A stretch of DNA of 64,000 nt, taken from positions 20,245,326 through 20,309,325 of the forward strand of contig CM065713.1 in the NCBI GenBank assembly GCA_017654935.2. The letters run 5' to 3'. This stretch comes from Phymorhynchus buccinoides. Its lineage: Eukaryota > Mollusca > Gastropoda > Neogastropoda > Raphitomidae. The number at the start of each line of letters is the position of its first letter. The stretch's first letter is position 1. Below the pieces are notes generated by a model. The model had not been told where the DNA came from. It did not search any database and saw only the letters and a program-made list of their open reading frames with translations. Below, piece by piece: positions 13,601 through 25,329 of the stretch. Position numbers and translations under genes: made by a program.

Positions 13601-16600
13601 TGTTGTTTGTTTTTAAGTATGCTATGTCATCATTTTTGTTGTTTGTTTTTAAGTATGCTATGTCATCATTTTTGTTGTTTGTTTTTAAGTATGCTATGTC
13701 ATCATTTTTGTTGTTTGTTTTTAAGTATGCTATGTCATCATTTTTGTTGTTTGTTTTTAAGTATGCTTGTCATCATTTTTGTTGTTTGTTTTTAAGTATG
13801 CTATGTCATCATTTTTGTTGTTTGTTTTTAAGTATGCTATGTCATCATTTTTGTTGTTTGTTTTTAAGTATGCTATGTCATCATTTTTGTTGTTTGTTTT
13901 TAAGTATGCTATGTCATCATTTTTGTTGTTTGTTTTTAAGTATGCTATGTCATCATTTTTGTTGTTTGTTTTTAAGTATGCTATGTCATCATTTTTGTTG
14001 TTTGTTTTTAAGTATGCTATGTCATCATTTTTGTTGTTTGTTTTTAAGTATGCTATGTCATTTTTTTTGTTTGTTTTTAAGTATGCTATGTCATCATTTT
14101 TGTTGTTTGTTTTTAAGTATGCTATGTCATCATTTTTGTTGTTTGTTTTTAAGTATGCTATGTCATCATTTTTGTTGTTTGTTTTTAAGTATGCTATGTC
14201 ATCATTTGTTGTTTGTTTTTTTATGCTATGTCATGCTATGTCATCATTTTTGTTGTTTGTTTTTAAGTATGCTATGTCATCATTTTTGTTGTTTGTTTTT
14301 AAGTATGCTATGTCATCATTTTTGTTGTTTGTTTTTAAGTATGCTATGTCATCATTTTTGTTGTTTGTTTTTAAGTATGCTATGTCATCATTTTTGTTGT
14401 TTGTTTTTAAGTATGCTATGTCATCATTTTTGTTGTTTGTTTTTAAGTATGCTATGTCATCATTTTTGTTGTTTGTTTTTAAGTATGCTATGTCATCATT
14501 TTTGTTGTTTGTTTTTAAGTATGCTATGTCATCATTTTTGTTGTTTGTTTTTAAGTATGCTATGTCATCATTTTTGTTGTTTGTTTTTAAGTATGCTATG
14601 TCATCATTTTTGTTGTTTGTTTTTAAGTATGTCATCTATGTCATCATTTTTGTTGTTTGTTTTTAAGTATGCTATGTCATCATTTTTGCTTGTTTGTTTT
14701 TAAGTATGCTATGTCATCATTTTTGTTGTTTGTTTTTAAGTATGCTATGTCATCATTTTTGTTGTTTGTTTTTAAGTATGCTATGTCATCATTTTTGTTG
14801 TTTGTTTTTAAGTATGCTATGTCATCATTTTTGTTGTTTGTTTTTAAGTATGCTATGTCATCATTTTTGTTGTTTGTTTTTAAGTATGCTATGTCATCAT
14901 TTTTGTTGTTTGTTTTTAAGTATGCTATGTCATCATTGTTTGTTTTTAAGTATGCTTGTCATCATTTTTGTTTTGTTTTTAAGTATGCTATGTCATCATT
15001 TTTGTTGTTTGTTTTTAAGTATGCTATGTCATCATTTTTGTGCTATGTCATCATTTTTGTTGTTTGTTTTTAAGTATGCTATGTCATCATTTTTGTTGTT
15101 TGTTTTTAAGTATGCTATGTCATCATTTTTGTTGTGTCATCATTTTGTTTTTAAGTATGCTATGTCATCATTTTTGTTGTTTGTTTTTAAGTATGCTATG
15201 TCATCATTTTTGTTGTTTGTTTTTAAGTATGCTATGTCATCATTTTTGTTGTTTGTTTTTAAGTATGCTATGTCATCATTTTTGTTGTTTGTTTTTAAGT
15301 ATGCTATGTCATCATTTTTGTTGTTTGTTTTTAAGTATGCTATGTCATCATTTTTGTTGTTTGTTTTTAAGTATGCTATGTCATCATTTTTGTTGTTTGT
15401 TTTTAAGTATGCTATGTCATCATTTTTGTTGTTTGTTTTTAAGTATGCTATGTCATCATTTTTGTTGTTTGTTTTTAAGTATGCTATGTCATCATTTTTG
15501 TTGTTTGTTTTTAAGTATGCTATGTCATCATTTTTGTTGTTTGTTTTTAAGTATGCTATGTCATCATTTTTGTTGTTTGTTTTTAAGTATGCTATGTCAT
15601 CATTTTTGTTGTTTGTTTTTAAGTATGCTATGTCATCATTTTTGTTGTTTGTTTTTAAGTATGCTATGTCATCTATGTCATCATTTTTGTTGTTTGTTTT
15701 TAAGTATGCTATGTCATCATTTTTGTTGTTTGTTTTTAAGTATGCTATGTCATCATTTTTGTTGTTTGTTTTTAAGTATGCTATGTCATCATTTTTGTTG
15801 TTTGTTTTTAAGTATGCTATGTCATCATTTTTGTTGTTTGTTTTTAAGTATGCTATGTCATCATTTTTGTTGTTTGTTTTTAAGTATGCTATGTCATCAT
15901 TTTTGTTGTTTGTTTTTAAGTATGCTATGTCATCATTTTTGTTGTTTGTATTTTTAAGTATGCTATGTCATCATTTTTGTTTGTTTTTAAGTATGCTTGT
16001 CATCATTTTTGTTGTTTGTTTTTAAGTATGCTATGTCATCATTTTTGTTGTTTGTTTTTAAGTATGCTATGTCATCATTTTTGTTGTTTGTTTTTAAGTA
16101 TGCTATGTCATCATTTTTGTTGTTTGTTTTTAAGTATGCTATGTCATCATTTTTGTTGTTTGTTTTTAAGTATTTGTCAAGTATGCTATGTCATCATTTT
16201 TGTTGTTTGTTTTTTTTTGTTGTTTGTTTTTAAGTATGCTATGTCATCATTTTTGTTGTTTGTTTTTAAGTATGCTATGTCATCATTTTTGTTGTTTGTT
16301 TTTAAGTATGCTATGTCATCATTTTTGTTGTTTGTTTTTAAGTATGCTATGTCATCATTTTTGTTGTTTGTTTTTAAGTATGCTATGTCATCATTTTTGT
16401 TGTTTTGTTTTTAAGTATGCTATGTCATCATTTTTGTTTTTTTTTTTTTGTTGTTTGTTTTTAAGTATGCTATGTCATCATTTTTGTTGTTTGTTTTTAA
16501 GTATGCTATGTCATCATTATTTGTTGTTTGTTTTTAAGTATGCTATGTCATCATTTTTGTCATCATTTTTGTTGTTTGTTTTTAAGTATGCTATGTCATC

Positions 16601-17944
16601 ATTTTTGTTGTTTGTTTTTAAGTATGCTATGTCATCATTTTTGTTGTTTGTTTTTAAGTATGCTATGTCATCATTTTTGTTGTTTGTTTTTAAGTATGCT
16701 ATGTCATCATTTTTGTTGTTTGTTTTTAAGTATGCTATGTCATCATTTTTGTTGTTTGTTTTTAAGTATGCTATGTCATCATTTTTGTTGTTTGTTTTTA
16801 AGTATGTCATCATTTTTGTTGTTTGTTTTTAAGTATGCTATGTCATCATTTTTGTTGTTTGTTTTTAAGTATGCTATGTCATCATTTTTGTTGTTTGTTT
16901 TTAAGTATGCTATGTCATCATTTTTGTTGTTTGTTTTTAAGTATGCTATGTCATCATTTTTGTTGTTTGTTTTTAAGTATGCTATGTCATCATTTTTTTG
17001 TTGTTTGTTTTTAAGTATGCTATGTCATCATTTTTGTTGTTTGTTAAGTATGCTTTTCAAGTATGCTATGTCATCATTGTTTTTGTTGTTTGTTTTTAAG
17101 TATGCTATGTCATCATTTTTGTTGTTTGTTTTTAAGTATGCTATGTCATCATTTTTGTTGTTTGTTTTTAAGTATGCTATGTCATCATTTTTGTTGTTTG
17201 TTTTTAAGTATGCTATGTCATCATTTTTGTTGTTTGTTTTTAAGTATGCTATGTCATCATTTTTGTTGTTTGTTTTTAAGTATGCTATGTCATCATTTTT
17301 GTTGTTTGTTTTTAAGTATGCTATGTCATCATTTTTTTGTTTTTGTTTGTTTTTAAGTATGCTATGTCATCATTTTTGTTGTTTGTTTTTAAGTATGCTA
17401 TGTCATCATTTTTGTTGTTTGTTTTTAAGTATGCTATGTCATCATTTTTGTTGTTTGTTTTTAAGTATGCTATGTCATCATTTTTGTTGTTTGTTTTTAA
17501 GTATGCTATGTCATCATTTTTGTTGTTTGTTTTTAAGTATGCTATGTCATCATTTTTGTTGTTTTTTTTTAAGTATGCTATGTCATCATTTTTTTTGTTT
17601 GTTTTTAAGTATGCTATGTGTTGTTTTGTTTTTAAGTATGCTATGTCATCATTTTTGTTGTTGTTTTTAAGTATGCTATGTCATCATTTTTGTTGTTTGT
17701 TTTTAAGTATGCTTGTCATCATTTTTGTTGTTTGTTTTTAAGTATGCTGTCATCATTTTTGGTTTGTTTTTAAGTATTCTATGTCGTCATTTTTGTTGTT
17801 GCTTGTTTTTAATTATGCTATGTCATCATTTTTGTTGTTTGTTTTTAAGTATGCTATGTCATCATTTTTGTTGTTTGTTTTTAAGTATGCTATGTCATCA
17901 TTTTTGTTGTTTGTTTTTAAGTATGCTGTGTCATCATTTTTGTT
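1624..17944 (+). repeat. 36-bp minisatellite array, about 450 units
   Basis: The unit is GTATGCTATGTCATCATTTT followed by TGTTGTTTGTTTTTAA (36 bp). About 16.3 kb is filled head to tail with little variation: mostly T-run length changes, an occasional extra TTG, loss of one TTG, GCTTGTC for GCTATGTC, and rare GCTGTGTC. Because 36 is a multiple of 3, two forward frames and at least one reverse frame stay open for many units, giving spurious proteins of up to about 770 residues with a 12-residue period (MSSFLLFVFKYA or LSMLCHHFCCLF). The array runs into the gap on its left and stops abruptly at TTTTTGTT/GCATGTG. Nothing suggests real translation. Confidence 0.97.
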
Positions 17945-18019
17945 GCATGTGTTTGAATGAGAGAGAGAGAAACTTGACACTTTTGAAACTTGAAAACATT
18001 TTAGTTGCCATCGACAATA

Positions 18020-18198
18020 CAGTGGAACCTCCCTTATAAGACTCCCTCCCATATAAGACTCCCTCCCATATAAGACCTACTTGTCCGAGACATAGCCCTT
18101 CTTTGCAAGTATTAAAATGACCTCCCTTATAAGACACCTCCCTTATAATACCTCATTTTGGATGATTTTTTTAAGGTCTTATAAGAGAGGTTCCACTG
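18020..18198 (+). mobile_element. MITE, CAGTGGAACCTCCC family, complete copy
   Basis: A 179-bp element with inverted ends, CAGTGGAACCTCCC at the left and GGTTCCACTG at the right, flanked by TA on both sides. The inside carries repeats of CTCCCTCCCATATAAGAC and a CATTTTGGATGATTTTTTT block. TA flanks and CAGTGG-type ends fit a non-autonomous Tc1/mariner-pogo (Tigger-like) element; that assignment is inference. Other copies lie at 21147-21382, 24536-24714, 56827-57101 and 57188-57338. Confidence 0.85.
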
Positions 18199-18358
18199 TA
18201 CAATGTCAAGCGCCTAGGGCTCTACGGATAAGCGTTCGAGAAATTATCTTTATAAATAAATAATTAAATAAATATATAAGGGGACACGTGATTTAAAATT
18301 AACTAATATCAATCGAAAGCAAGTGGGAAAAAAATATCACAAAAGGGACCATCGTATG

Positions 18359-18369
18359 AATGAAGAGAG

Positions 18370-18438
<69 letters not shown>

Positions 18439-18651
18439 ATATAGAGAGAAGAGGCAGCGAGAGGGAGAGAGAGAGAGAGTTGAGGGAAGAGAGAGAGCGG
18501 GAGGGAGGGAGAGAGAGAGGGAGAAGAGAGAGAGGAAGAGAGAGGAGGAGAGAGAGATAGGAGCGAGAGAGAGAGAGCGAGATAGAGAAAACAGAGAGAT
18601 GAGAGGGAGGGAGAGAGAGAGATAGAGAGATAGAGAAAGAGAGAGAGAGAA

Positions 18652-18723
<72 letters not shown>

Positions 18724-18925
18724 TAGAGAGAGAGAGAAGGAGGGAGGGAGGGAGAACAGCATAACCACACACAAACAATATTTTTTTAATAATATTGAAA
18801 AGAATAAGCACAATATAGGCTTGTTTACAACAACCACAAGAGAGGAGAGAGAGTAGAGAGAGAGAGAGGAGAGCGAGAGAGAGAGAGAGAGAGAGAGAAG
18901 AGAGAGATAAGAGAGAGAGAGAGAA
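18359..18925. repeat. GA polypurine tracts
   Basis: Two GA-rich tracts (18359-18752 and 18839-18925) are separated by an 85-bp island containing AATATTTTTTTAATAATATT. The matching CT tracts are at 23810-23905 and 23986-24373. No gene. Confidence 0.9.
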
Positions 18926-19345
18926 CACATGGGAGAGGGGGGGGGGTAAGGTCAGTAGGGCACAACAATATTTTACTCCTCATTTTGGGGTCCATGCATA
19001 CCTTTCATTAATAACCCTAAAACAAAAAAACAACATCTGACCACACACACAAACACATGCACACCAACACACACACATAAACACACTTCCTGCTATTTGA
19101 GTAATTACACCTCTTACAGAAGCCTTCTTATCTCAACCCCCCCCCCCCCCCCCCCTCCCCTCACTTTTTATTTATTTTACCTCCTTACCAGCCAACTACC
19201 CCCCACCCACCCCCACCCCCATACACCCCTCTTTCTGCTCATAATCATAAAATCAGTTCATCCACAGAGAAAAACAGCTTTAGGGTACGTACACATACAT
19301 ACATGGAGATTCCGTGCGGAAACCCGTGTGCAGTCCGTAAATAAG
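18926..19345. repeat. Island with CA microsatellite and C-run, no gene
   Basis: Contains a CA-rich stretch (about 19020-19087) and a C-run (19137-19155). The part before the C-run is nearly identical to the reverse complement of 23590-23790; the part after it (19160-19345) matches 23350-23560 with many differences. No splice-bounded frame is visible. Confidence 0.75.
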
Positions 19346-20015
19346 TAAAAGAAAGAGAGAAGGGATGAAGAGAGAGAGGGGGGAGGAGAGAAGAGAGAGG
19401 GATGAAAGAGAGAGAGAGGGGGGGGTGAAGAGAGAGGGATGAAGAGGAGAGAGAGGGAGAGGAGAGAGAGAGAGAGAGGGATGAAGAGAGAGAGGGGGGA
19501 GGGAGAGAGAGAGAGAAGAGAGAGAGGGATGAGAGAGAGAGAGGGGGGAGAGAGAGAGAGAGAGAGGGATGAAATAGAGAGAGAGAGGGATGAAGAGAGA
19601 GAGGGGGGAGGAGAGAAGAGAGAGGGATGAAGAGAGAGAGAGAGAGGACAGAAGAGAGAGGGATGAAGAGAGAGGGATGAGAGAGAGAGAGGGGGGAGGA
19701 GAGAGAGAGAGAGGGATGAAGAGAGAGAGAGAGGATGATGAGAGAGAGAGAGAGAGGGATGAAGAGAGAGGAGGGAGGAGAGCAGAGGAGAGGGCATGAA
19801 GAGAGGGGGGAGAGAGAGAATAGGAGAGGGATATTGAAGAGAGAGAGGGATGAAGAGAGAGAGAGAGGGATGAAGAGAGAGAGAGGGGGAGGAAAGAGAG
19901 AGGGTGAAGAGAGAGAGAGAGGAGAGGAGAGAAGGGGGGGAGAATAAGAGAGAGGGAATGAAGGAGAGAGAGGGGGGGGGTGAAGAGAAAGAAGAGAGCG
20001 ATGAGAGAAGCGATG
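19346..20015. repeat. GA-rich tract with recurring GGATGAAGAG
   Basis: A polypurine tract in which GGATGAAGAGAGAG recurs at irregular spacing, ending at the assembly gap. Its reverse complement (CTCTTCATCC) recurs in the CT tract at 22740-23350. Arg/Glu/Gly frames here are low-complexity translations. Confidence 0.9.
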
Positions 20016-20515
20016 NNNNNNNNNNNNNNNNNNNNNNNNNNNNNNNNNNNNNNNNNNNNNNNNNNNNNNNNNNNNNNNNNNNNNNNNNNNNNNNNNNNNN
20101 NNNNNNNNNNNNNNNNNNNNNNNNNNNNNNNNNNNNNNNNNNNNNNNNNNNNNNNNNNNNNNNNNNNNNNNNNNNNNNNNNNNNNNNNNNNNNNNNNNNN
20201 NNNNNNNNNNNNNNNNNNNNNNNNNNNNNNNNNNNNNNNNNNNNNNNNNNNNNNNNNNNNNNNNNNNNNNNNNNNNNNNNNNNNNNNNNNNNNNNNNNNN
20301 NNNNNNNNNNNNNNNNNNNNNNNNNNNNNNNNNNNNNNNNNNNNNNNNNNNNNNNNNNNNNNNNNNNNNNNNNNNNNNNNNNNNNNNNNNNNNNNNNNNN
20401 NNNNNNNNNNNNNNNNNNNNNNNNNNNNNNNNNNNNNNNNNNNNNNNNNNNNNNNNNNNNNNNNNNNNNNNNNNNNNNNNNNNNNNNNNNNNNNNNNNNN
20501 NNNNNNNNNNNNNNN
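20016..20515. other. Assembly gap, exactly 500 N
   Basis: The gap lies between a GA-rich contig end and a CT-rich contig start, at the centre of the large inverted repeat. Placeholder-sized, so the join is unproven. Confidence 0.98.
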
Positions 20516-21114
20516 GCCTCTTTCCGAATCGGTCTCTCTCTCTCATCACTCTCTCTGTCACTCCTCTCGTACCTCCAGCGCTCTTCTCTCTCGTCCCCAA
20601 CCTCTCTCTCTCTCTCTCTCATCTTCGCTCTCAATTCTTAATGTCTTCTCGTCTCTATCCCTCTCATTCCTCTCTCTCATCTCAATCTCATCCCTCTCTC
20701 TGCCTCATCTTCCTTTACTCCGCGTCCTTCTCCTCTCCTCTGCTCCTCAAAAAAAGCTCGTCGCTCTCTCTCCTCTCTCATTCTCTCTCTAACATCTCTC
20801 TCTCAAGTCTCTCTCTCCTCTCTCCTCTCTCTCCTCTCTCTCTCTCTCGCAACACTCCTCCTCCTCTTCTCGGCCCCTTCTCCTCCCTTCTCTCTCTGCC
20901 TCCTCTCTCATCTCTCCTCTCTCCTCTCTCTCCTTCTCTCTCTGTCTCTCCGGCCTCCCCTCTCTCCTTCCTCTCATCATCTCCTCTCTCTCTCTCTCTC
21001 TCTCTTCTTCTATCTCTCTCTCTAAGTCTCTCTCTCGTCCTCTTCGTCTCTCTCTCTCCTCGCCTCTCTCTCCCTCTCTATCTCTTCTCTCTCATCTCTC
21101 TTCTCTCTCTCTCA
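20516..21114. repeat. CT-rich polypyrimidine tract
   Basis: Nearly pure CTCTCT with scattered other bases, starting at the gap. Low-complexity frames only. No gene. Confidence 0.9.
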
Positions 21115-21146
21115 TAAAGAGTAATGAGTAAACAAATATGCTACAT

Positions 21147-21382
21147 GAACCTCCCTTATAGGACCTATGAGTAAAACAAAATTGCTACCTGAAACCTTCC
21201 TTATAAGACCCCCCCCCCACCCCCCCCCCCCGAATTACATTACTCCCTCCTATTAAGACCTATTCTGAGAACATTGTGCTCTTGTAAGTATTAAAATTAC
21301 CTCCCTTTACAACCCCCTCCCACTTAAGACCTTACTTTTGGATGATTTTTCAAGGATCTTTTAATTAAGGGAGGTTCCACTG
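21147..21382 (+). mobile_element. Degraded CAGTGGAACCTCCC-family MITE
   Basis: The right end GGGAGGTTCCACTG followed by TA is intact, and the GTATTAAAATTACCTCCC and GGATGATTTTTC blocks are recognisable. The left end is lost. The segment begins with two diverged copies of CCTTATAGGACC/CCTTATAAGACC separated by a short direct repeat (ATGAGTAAA). A C-run interrupts it at about 21209-21231. Confidence 0.65.
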
Positions 21383-22162
21383 TACGTACTACGAACGCAC
21401 ATTATGCATAAGTAAGATTAAAATTATAGCCCCGTCAAAAACTAAGACCATGTCAGGGCTGTCACTACGTTATTATATGCATAAGTAAATGCACTCACAC
21501 ACACGCACACACACGCACACACACACGCACACAAACACAGACACACACACACACACACACACATTTTGAAAAATAAAAAAAAATTATTTTTTGTTAAATT
21601 GTTATTGTGCGGATTCTCCACTCTCTACCCATACTAAATTAACGTGGAAACTCATTCAAACAATTGTGTGTTGGCCAACCACTAATTTCGGTTGTAAAAA
21701 TAAGGTCCCATCATGGAGTTAAAAAATACTGTCCCCTCTACGTCTCAGTATTAACCTTTCAATTGATTGTGTGTTCTGATTCTTTCTTCTTTTCTCTTTG
21801 TATATATTTTTTTTATTAGGCAAGTTTTTTTTTGGGGGGTAGGGGGGGGGTGGGGGGGGTGTTGGGGGTGGGGGTTGTTTTTTTCCTCGCAGTTTTGTGT
21901 TGCGTACTTTGCAACAGTTGCTGTGGAACAAGCCTTCAAGAATTTCTCTTTTGTTTTCGTGTGTTTCTGTGACATGAATGCAATTTTGTGTGTGTGCTTG
22001 TAGTGTGTGTGTGTGTGTGTTGTGTGATTCTCTCTTAACCTCCGTCCCAGAACTCTGAACGATGGATGTGGAGATTAACCCCCTTCTTTCTTTTTTTTAC
22101 AACATTGTCCATCTTTCCTTTTTTTTTTAGCTTACATTTCCCTTTTCCTGCATACCCTGACG
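21383..22162. other. Non-genic spacer with CA, G and GT runs
   Basis: Holds a CA microsatellite (21490-21562), a G-rich run (21834-21875), a short GT run (about 22000-22025) and T-rich sequence. I see no exon, RNA gene or transposon end. Unlike its surroundings it has no counterpart in the left arm, so within the palindrome it is spacer. Confidence 0.6.
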
Positions 22163-23806
22163 TGACCTTAATTGTCTGTCTCTCTCATCCTCTCTCTTCT
22201 CTCTTTCTCTCTATCTCCTCTCTCTCTCTCCTCTCTCCCTCTCATCCTCTCCTGAATCACATTTATTTATCCCCTCACCGTAATTTATATTCCCCTCTTC
22301 TCTATCTATCTCCCTCTCTCCCTCTCCTCTCTCTCCTCCTCTCTCTCTCTCTCTCTCATCTCTCCTGTACCTCCCTTGTTTATCCAACTCACCTTAATCC
22401 CCCCCCCCCCTCCCTCCCCTCTCGTCTCTCCCTCTCTCTTGTCTATCTCTCTCTCTCTCTCTCTCTCTCGTCCATCTCGTTCTGTCTGTCTCTTCATCCC
22501 CTTCTCTCTCTCTCTCTCTCCCCTCTCCCCTCGCTCTCCCTCTCTCTATCCCCCTCTCTCTCTCCATCTCTTCCTCTCTTCTCTCTCTCTCTCTCTCTCC
22601 TCATCCTCTCTCTCTCTCTCCCTCGCTCTCCCTCTCTCTCACTCTCTCCCTATCTCTTTTCATCGCTCTCTCTCTCCTCCATCCGCTCCTCGTTCTCTTC
22701 AAACTTCAATTTTCACACCTCTGGTTTCATCACCACCCTTGTTCACCCCCCCCCTCTCCTCTCTCTTCATCCTCTCTCTTCTCTCCTCTCCCCTTCTCTA
22801 AGGTCTCTCCCTCTCTCTCTCTCTTCATCCCTCTCTCTCTCTCTCCTCCCCTCTCTCTCTCTCTCTCATCCCTCTCCTCGCTCCATCTCCTCTCTCTCCT
22901 CTCTTCATGCCCTCTCTCTTCTCTCCTCCCCCCTCACCTCTCTTGCCATCCCTCTCTCTCTCTCTCTCTTCATCCCTCTCATCTCTCTCTCATCACCTCT
23001 CTCTCCTCCTCTCACTCTTCACTCTCTCTCTCTCTATCCCTTCTCTCTCTTCATGTCCTCTTCTGTCTCTCTCTCTCTCTCTCTTTCATCCCTCTCTCTT
23101 CTCTCCTCCCCCCTCTCTCTCTTCATCCCTCTCTCTCTTCTCTTCATCCCCCTCTCTTCTCTCCTTCATCCCTCTCTCTCTCTCTTCTCCCCTCTCTCTA
23201 TCTCCCTCCCCCTCTCTCTCATCCCCTCTCTCTTCTCCTCCCCCCCTCTCTCTGTCTCTCTCCACTCGCTTCCCCCCCGCCCCTCTCTCTCTCTCTTCAT
23301 CTCTCTCTCTTCTCCCCTCCCCCCTCTCTCTCTTCATCCCTTCTCTCTTTCTTTTACTTATTTACGGACTGCACACATGTTTCCGCACGGAATCTCCGCA
23401 TGTATACATGTGTACGTACCCGAAGTCTGTTATGTCTTTGTGGATGAACGTGATTTTATGATTGGGAGCAGCAAGAGGGGTGTGGGGGGTGGGTTGGTGG
23501 GTTGGAGGGGGGTAGTTGGGCTTGGTAATGAGGTAAAATAAATAAAACGTAGGGGAGGGGGGGGGGGGGGGGGGGGGGGGTTGAGATAAGAAGGCTTTTC
23601 TGTAAAGAGGTGTAATTACTCAAATAGCAGGAAGTGTGTTTATGTGTGTGTGTTGGTGTGCATGTGTTTGTGTGTGTGGTCAGATGTTGTTTTTTTGTTT
23701 TAGGGTTATTAATGAAAGGTATGCATGGACCCCAAAATGAGGAGTAAAATATTGTTGTGCCCTACTGACCTTACCCCCCCCCCCCCCTCTCCCCAATTTT
23801 GTGTTA

Positions 23807-23881
<75 letters not shown>

Positions 23882-23994
23882 ATCTCATCTCTCTCTCTCT
23901 CTCTGTCTCGTTGTAAACAAGCCCTATATTGTGCTTATTCTTTTCCAATATTAAAAAAATATTTGTTTGTTTGTTTATGCGTTCTCCTCTCCCT

Positions 23995-24088
<94 letters not shown>

Positions 24089-24161
24089 TCTCTCTTTCTC
24101 TCTCTCTCGCTCTCGCTCTCTCTCTCTCCCTCTCCTCTCTTTCCAGTTCTCTCTAGTTCGC

Positions 24162-24219
<58 letters not shown>

Positions 24220-24308
24220 TCTCTCTCTCTCTCTCCCTCCCTCTCTCTCTCTCCCTCCTCTCTCTCTCTCCCTCCCTCTCTCTCATCTCTCTCTCGTCTC
24301 TCTCTCTC

Positions 24309-24375
<67 letters not shown>

Positions 24376-24980
24376 CATACGATGGTCCCTTTTGTGATAT
24401 TTTTTTCCCACTTGCTTTCGATTGATATTAGTTAATTTTAAATCACGTGTCCCCTTATATATTTATTTAATTATTTATTTATAAAGATAATTTCTCGAAC
24501 GCTTATCCTTAGAGCCCTAGGCGCTTGACATTGTACAGTGGAACCTCTCTTATAAGACCTTAAAAAATCATCCAAAATGAGGTCTTAAAAGGGAGGTGAC
24601 TTATAAGGGAGGTAATTTTAATACTTGCAAAGAAGGGCTATGTCTCGGACAAGTAGGTCTTATATGGGAGGGAGTCTTATATGGGAGGGGAGTCTTATAA
24701 GGGAGGTTCCACTGTATTGTCGATGGCAACTAAAATGTTTTCAAGTTTCAAAAGTGTCAAGTTTCTCTCTCTCTCATTCTCAAAACACATGCATGTTGAC
24801 TTTAGTTTAAAGAGAAGAGAAGTAGGTCTTATATGGAGGGAGTCTTATAATGGGAGGTCTAATGTGGGAGGGAGTCTTATAATGGAGGTCTTATAAGGGA
24901 GGTTCCACTGTATTGTCGATGGCAACTAAAATGTTTTCAAGTTTCAAAAGTGTCAAGTTTCTCTCTCTCTCATTCAAACA
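22163..24980. repeat. Right arm of the large inverted repeat
   Basis: The order is: CT tract (22163-23350), island with a G-run (about 23550-23580), GT-rich island, C-run (about 23776-23788), CT tracts, AT-rich 160 bp and MITE. This is the reverse complement of 17945-20015. In the 42 bases next to the MITE (AATTTCTCGAACGCTTATCC and onward) I count one mismatch to the left arm. No gene. Confidence 0.9.
24536..24714 (-). mobile_element. MITE, CAGTGGAACCTCCC family, inverted partner of 18020-18198
   Basis: Complete element with TA at both ends. Aligned by eye in reverse complement with 18020-18198 it differs at about six positions including single-base indels, far closer than to the copies at 56.8 and 57.2 kb. 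It is therefore the same insertion duplicated, not an independent one. Confidence 0.85.
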
Positions 24981-25015
24981 CATGCATGTTGACTTTAGTT
25001 TCAAGAGAAGAATAT
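24720..25015. repeat. Tandem duplication of MITE flank and partial MITE
   Basis: The roughly 100-bp segment starting CGATGGCAACTAAAATG and ending at AAGAGAAGA occurs at about 24720-24822 and again at 24914-25015. Between the copies (about 24823-24913) lies a partial, rearranged MITE end (GGAGGTTCCACTGTATT). The unit is about 190 bp. The left arm has one copy only, so the duplication occurred on this arm or was lost on the other. Confidence 0.8.
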
Positions 25016-25329
25016 ATATTATATATATATACATATGAACCAACGAAAAACAAAACTAAGATTGCGTGGTTTAAAAAAAAAAAAAAATCTGGTCTTATGC
25101 TGGAAACACATTTTTAAAAACAACTGTGTCGCTAACAAAAAATGTAACAACAAAAAACAAGCAGAAGAGTTGTTTGTAAGAAGACAAAATTATTTTCTTT
25201 CTTTTTTTTAGGGAAAAAACCCCACTATAAATTTAAAATCAACAACAAACAAGAAAGATAATAACGAAAGGAACAAACGCCAGCATAATAATTTTAAAAA
25301 CGCACGATAATAACGACGATAAAAAAAAA
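25016..25329. other. A-rich spacer before the satellite, no gene
   Basis: Begins with an AT dinucleotide stretch (25008-25032) and continues A-rich, with ACAACAA-like blocks approaching the satellite composition. It is absent from the left arm, where the satellite abuts the GCATGTG flank directly. Confidence 0.6.

Larger units (their letters stand above)
17945..20015. repeat. Left arm of a large inverted repeat (outside the satellite)
   Basis: From GCATGTGTTTGAATG onward the order is: short flank, MITE (18020-18198), AT-rich 160 bp, GA tract, 85-bp island, GA tract, CA-rich island, C-run, 190-bp island, GA-rich tract. The same order appears in reverse complement at about 22163-24980. By eye the match is nearly perfect from the MITE to the C-run at 19137-19155 and clearly weaker after it. 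No gene is present. Confidence 0.9.

Noticed and set aside
1624..17944. CRISPR array, because of a 36-bp direct repeat
   Set aside because: The repeats are contiguous with no spacers, the DNA is eukaryotic, and no cas genes are present.
22066..23541. 491-codon Ser/Leu-rich frame
   Set aside because: It translates CT microsatellite and C-rich DNA. The opposite strand gives equally open Arg/Glu frames.
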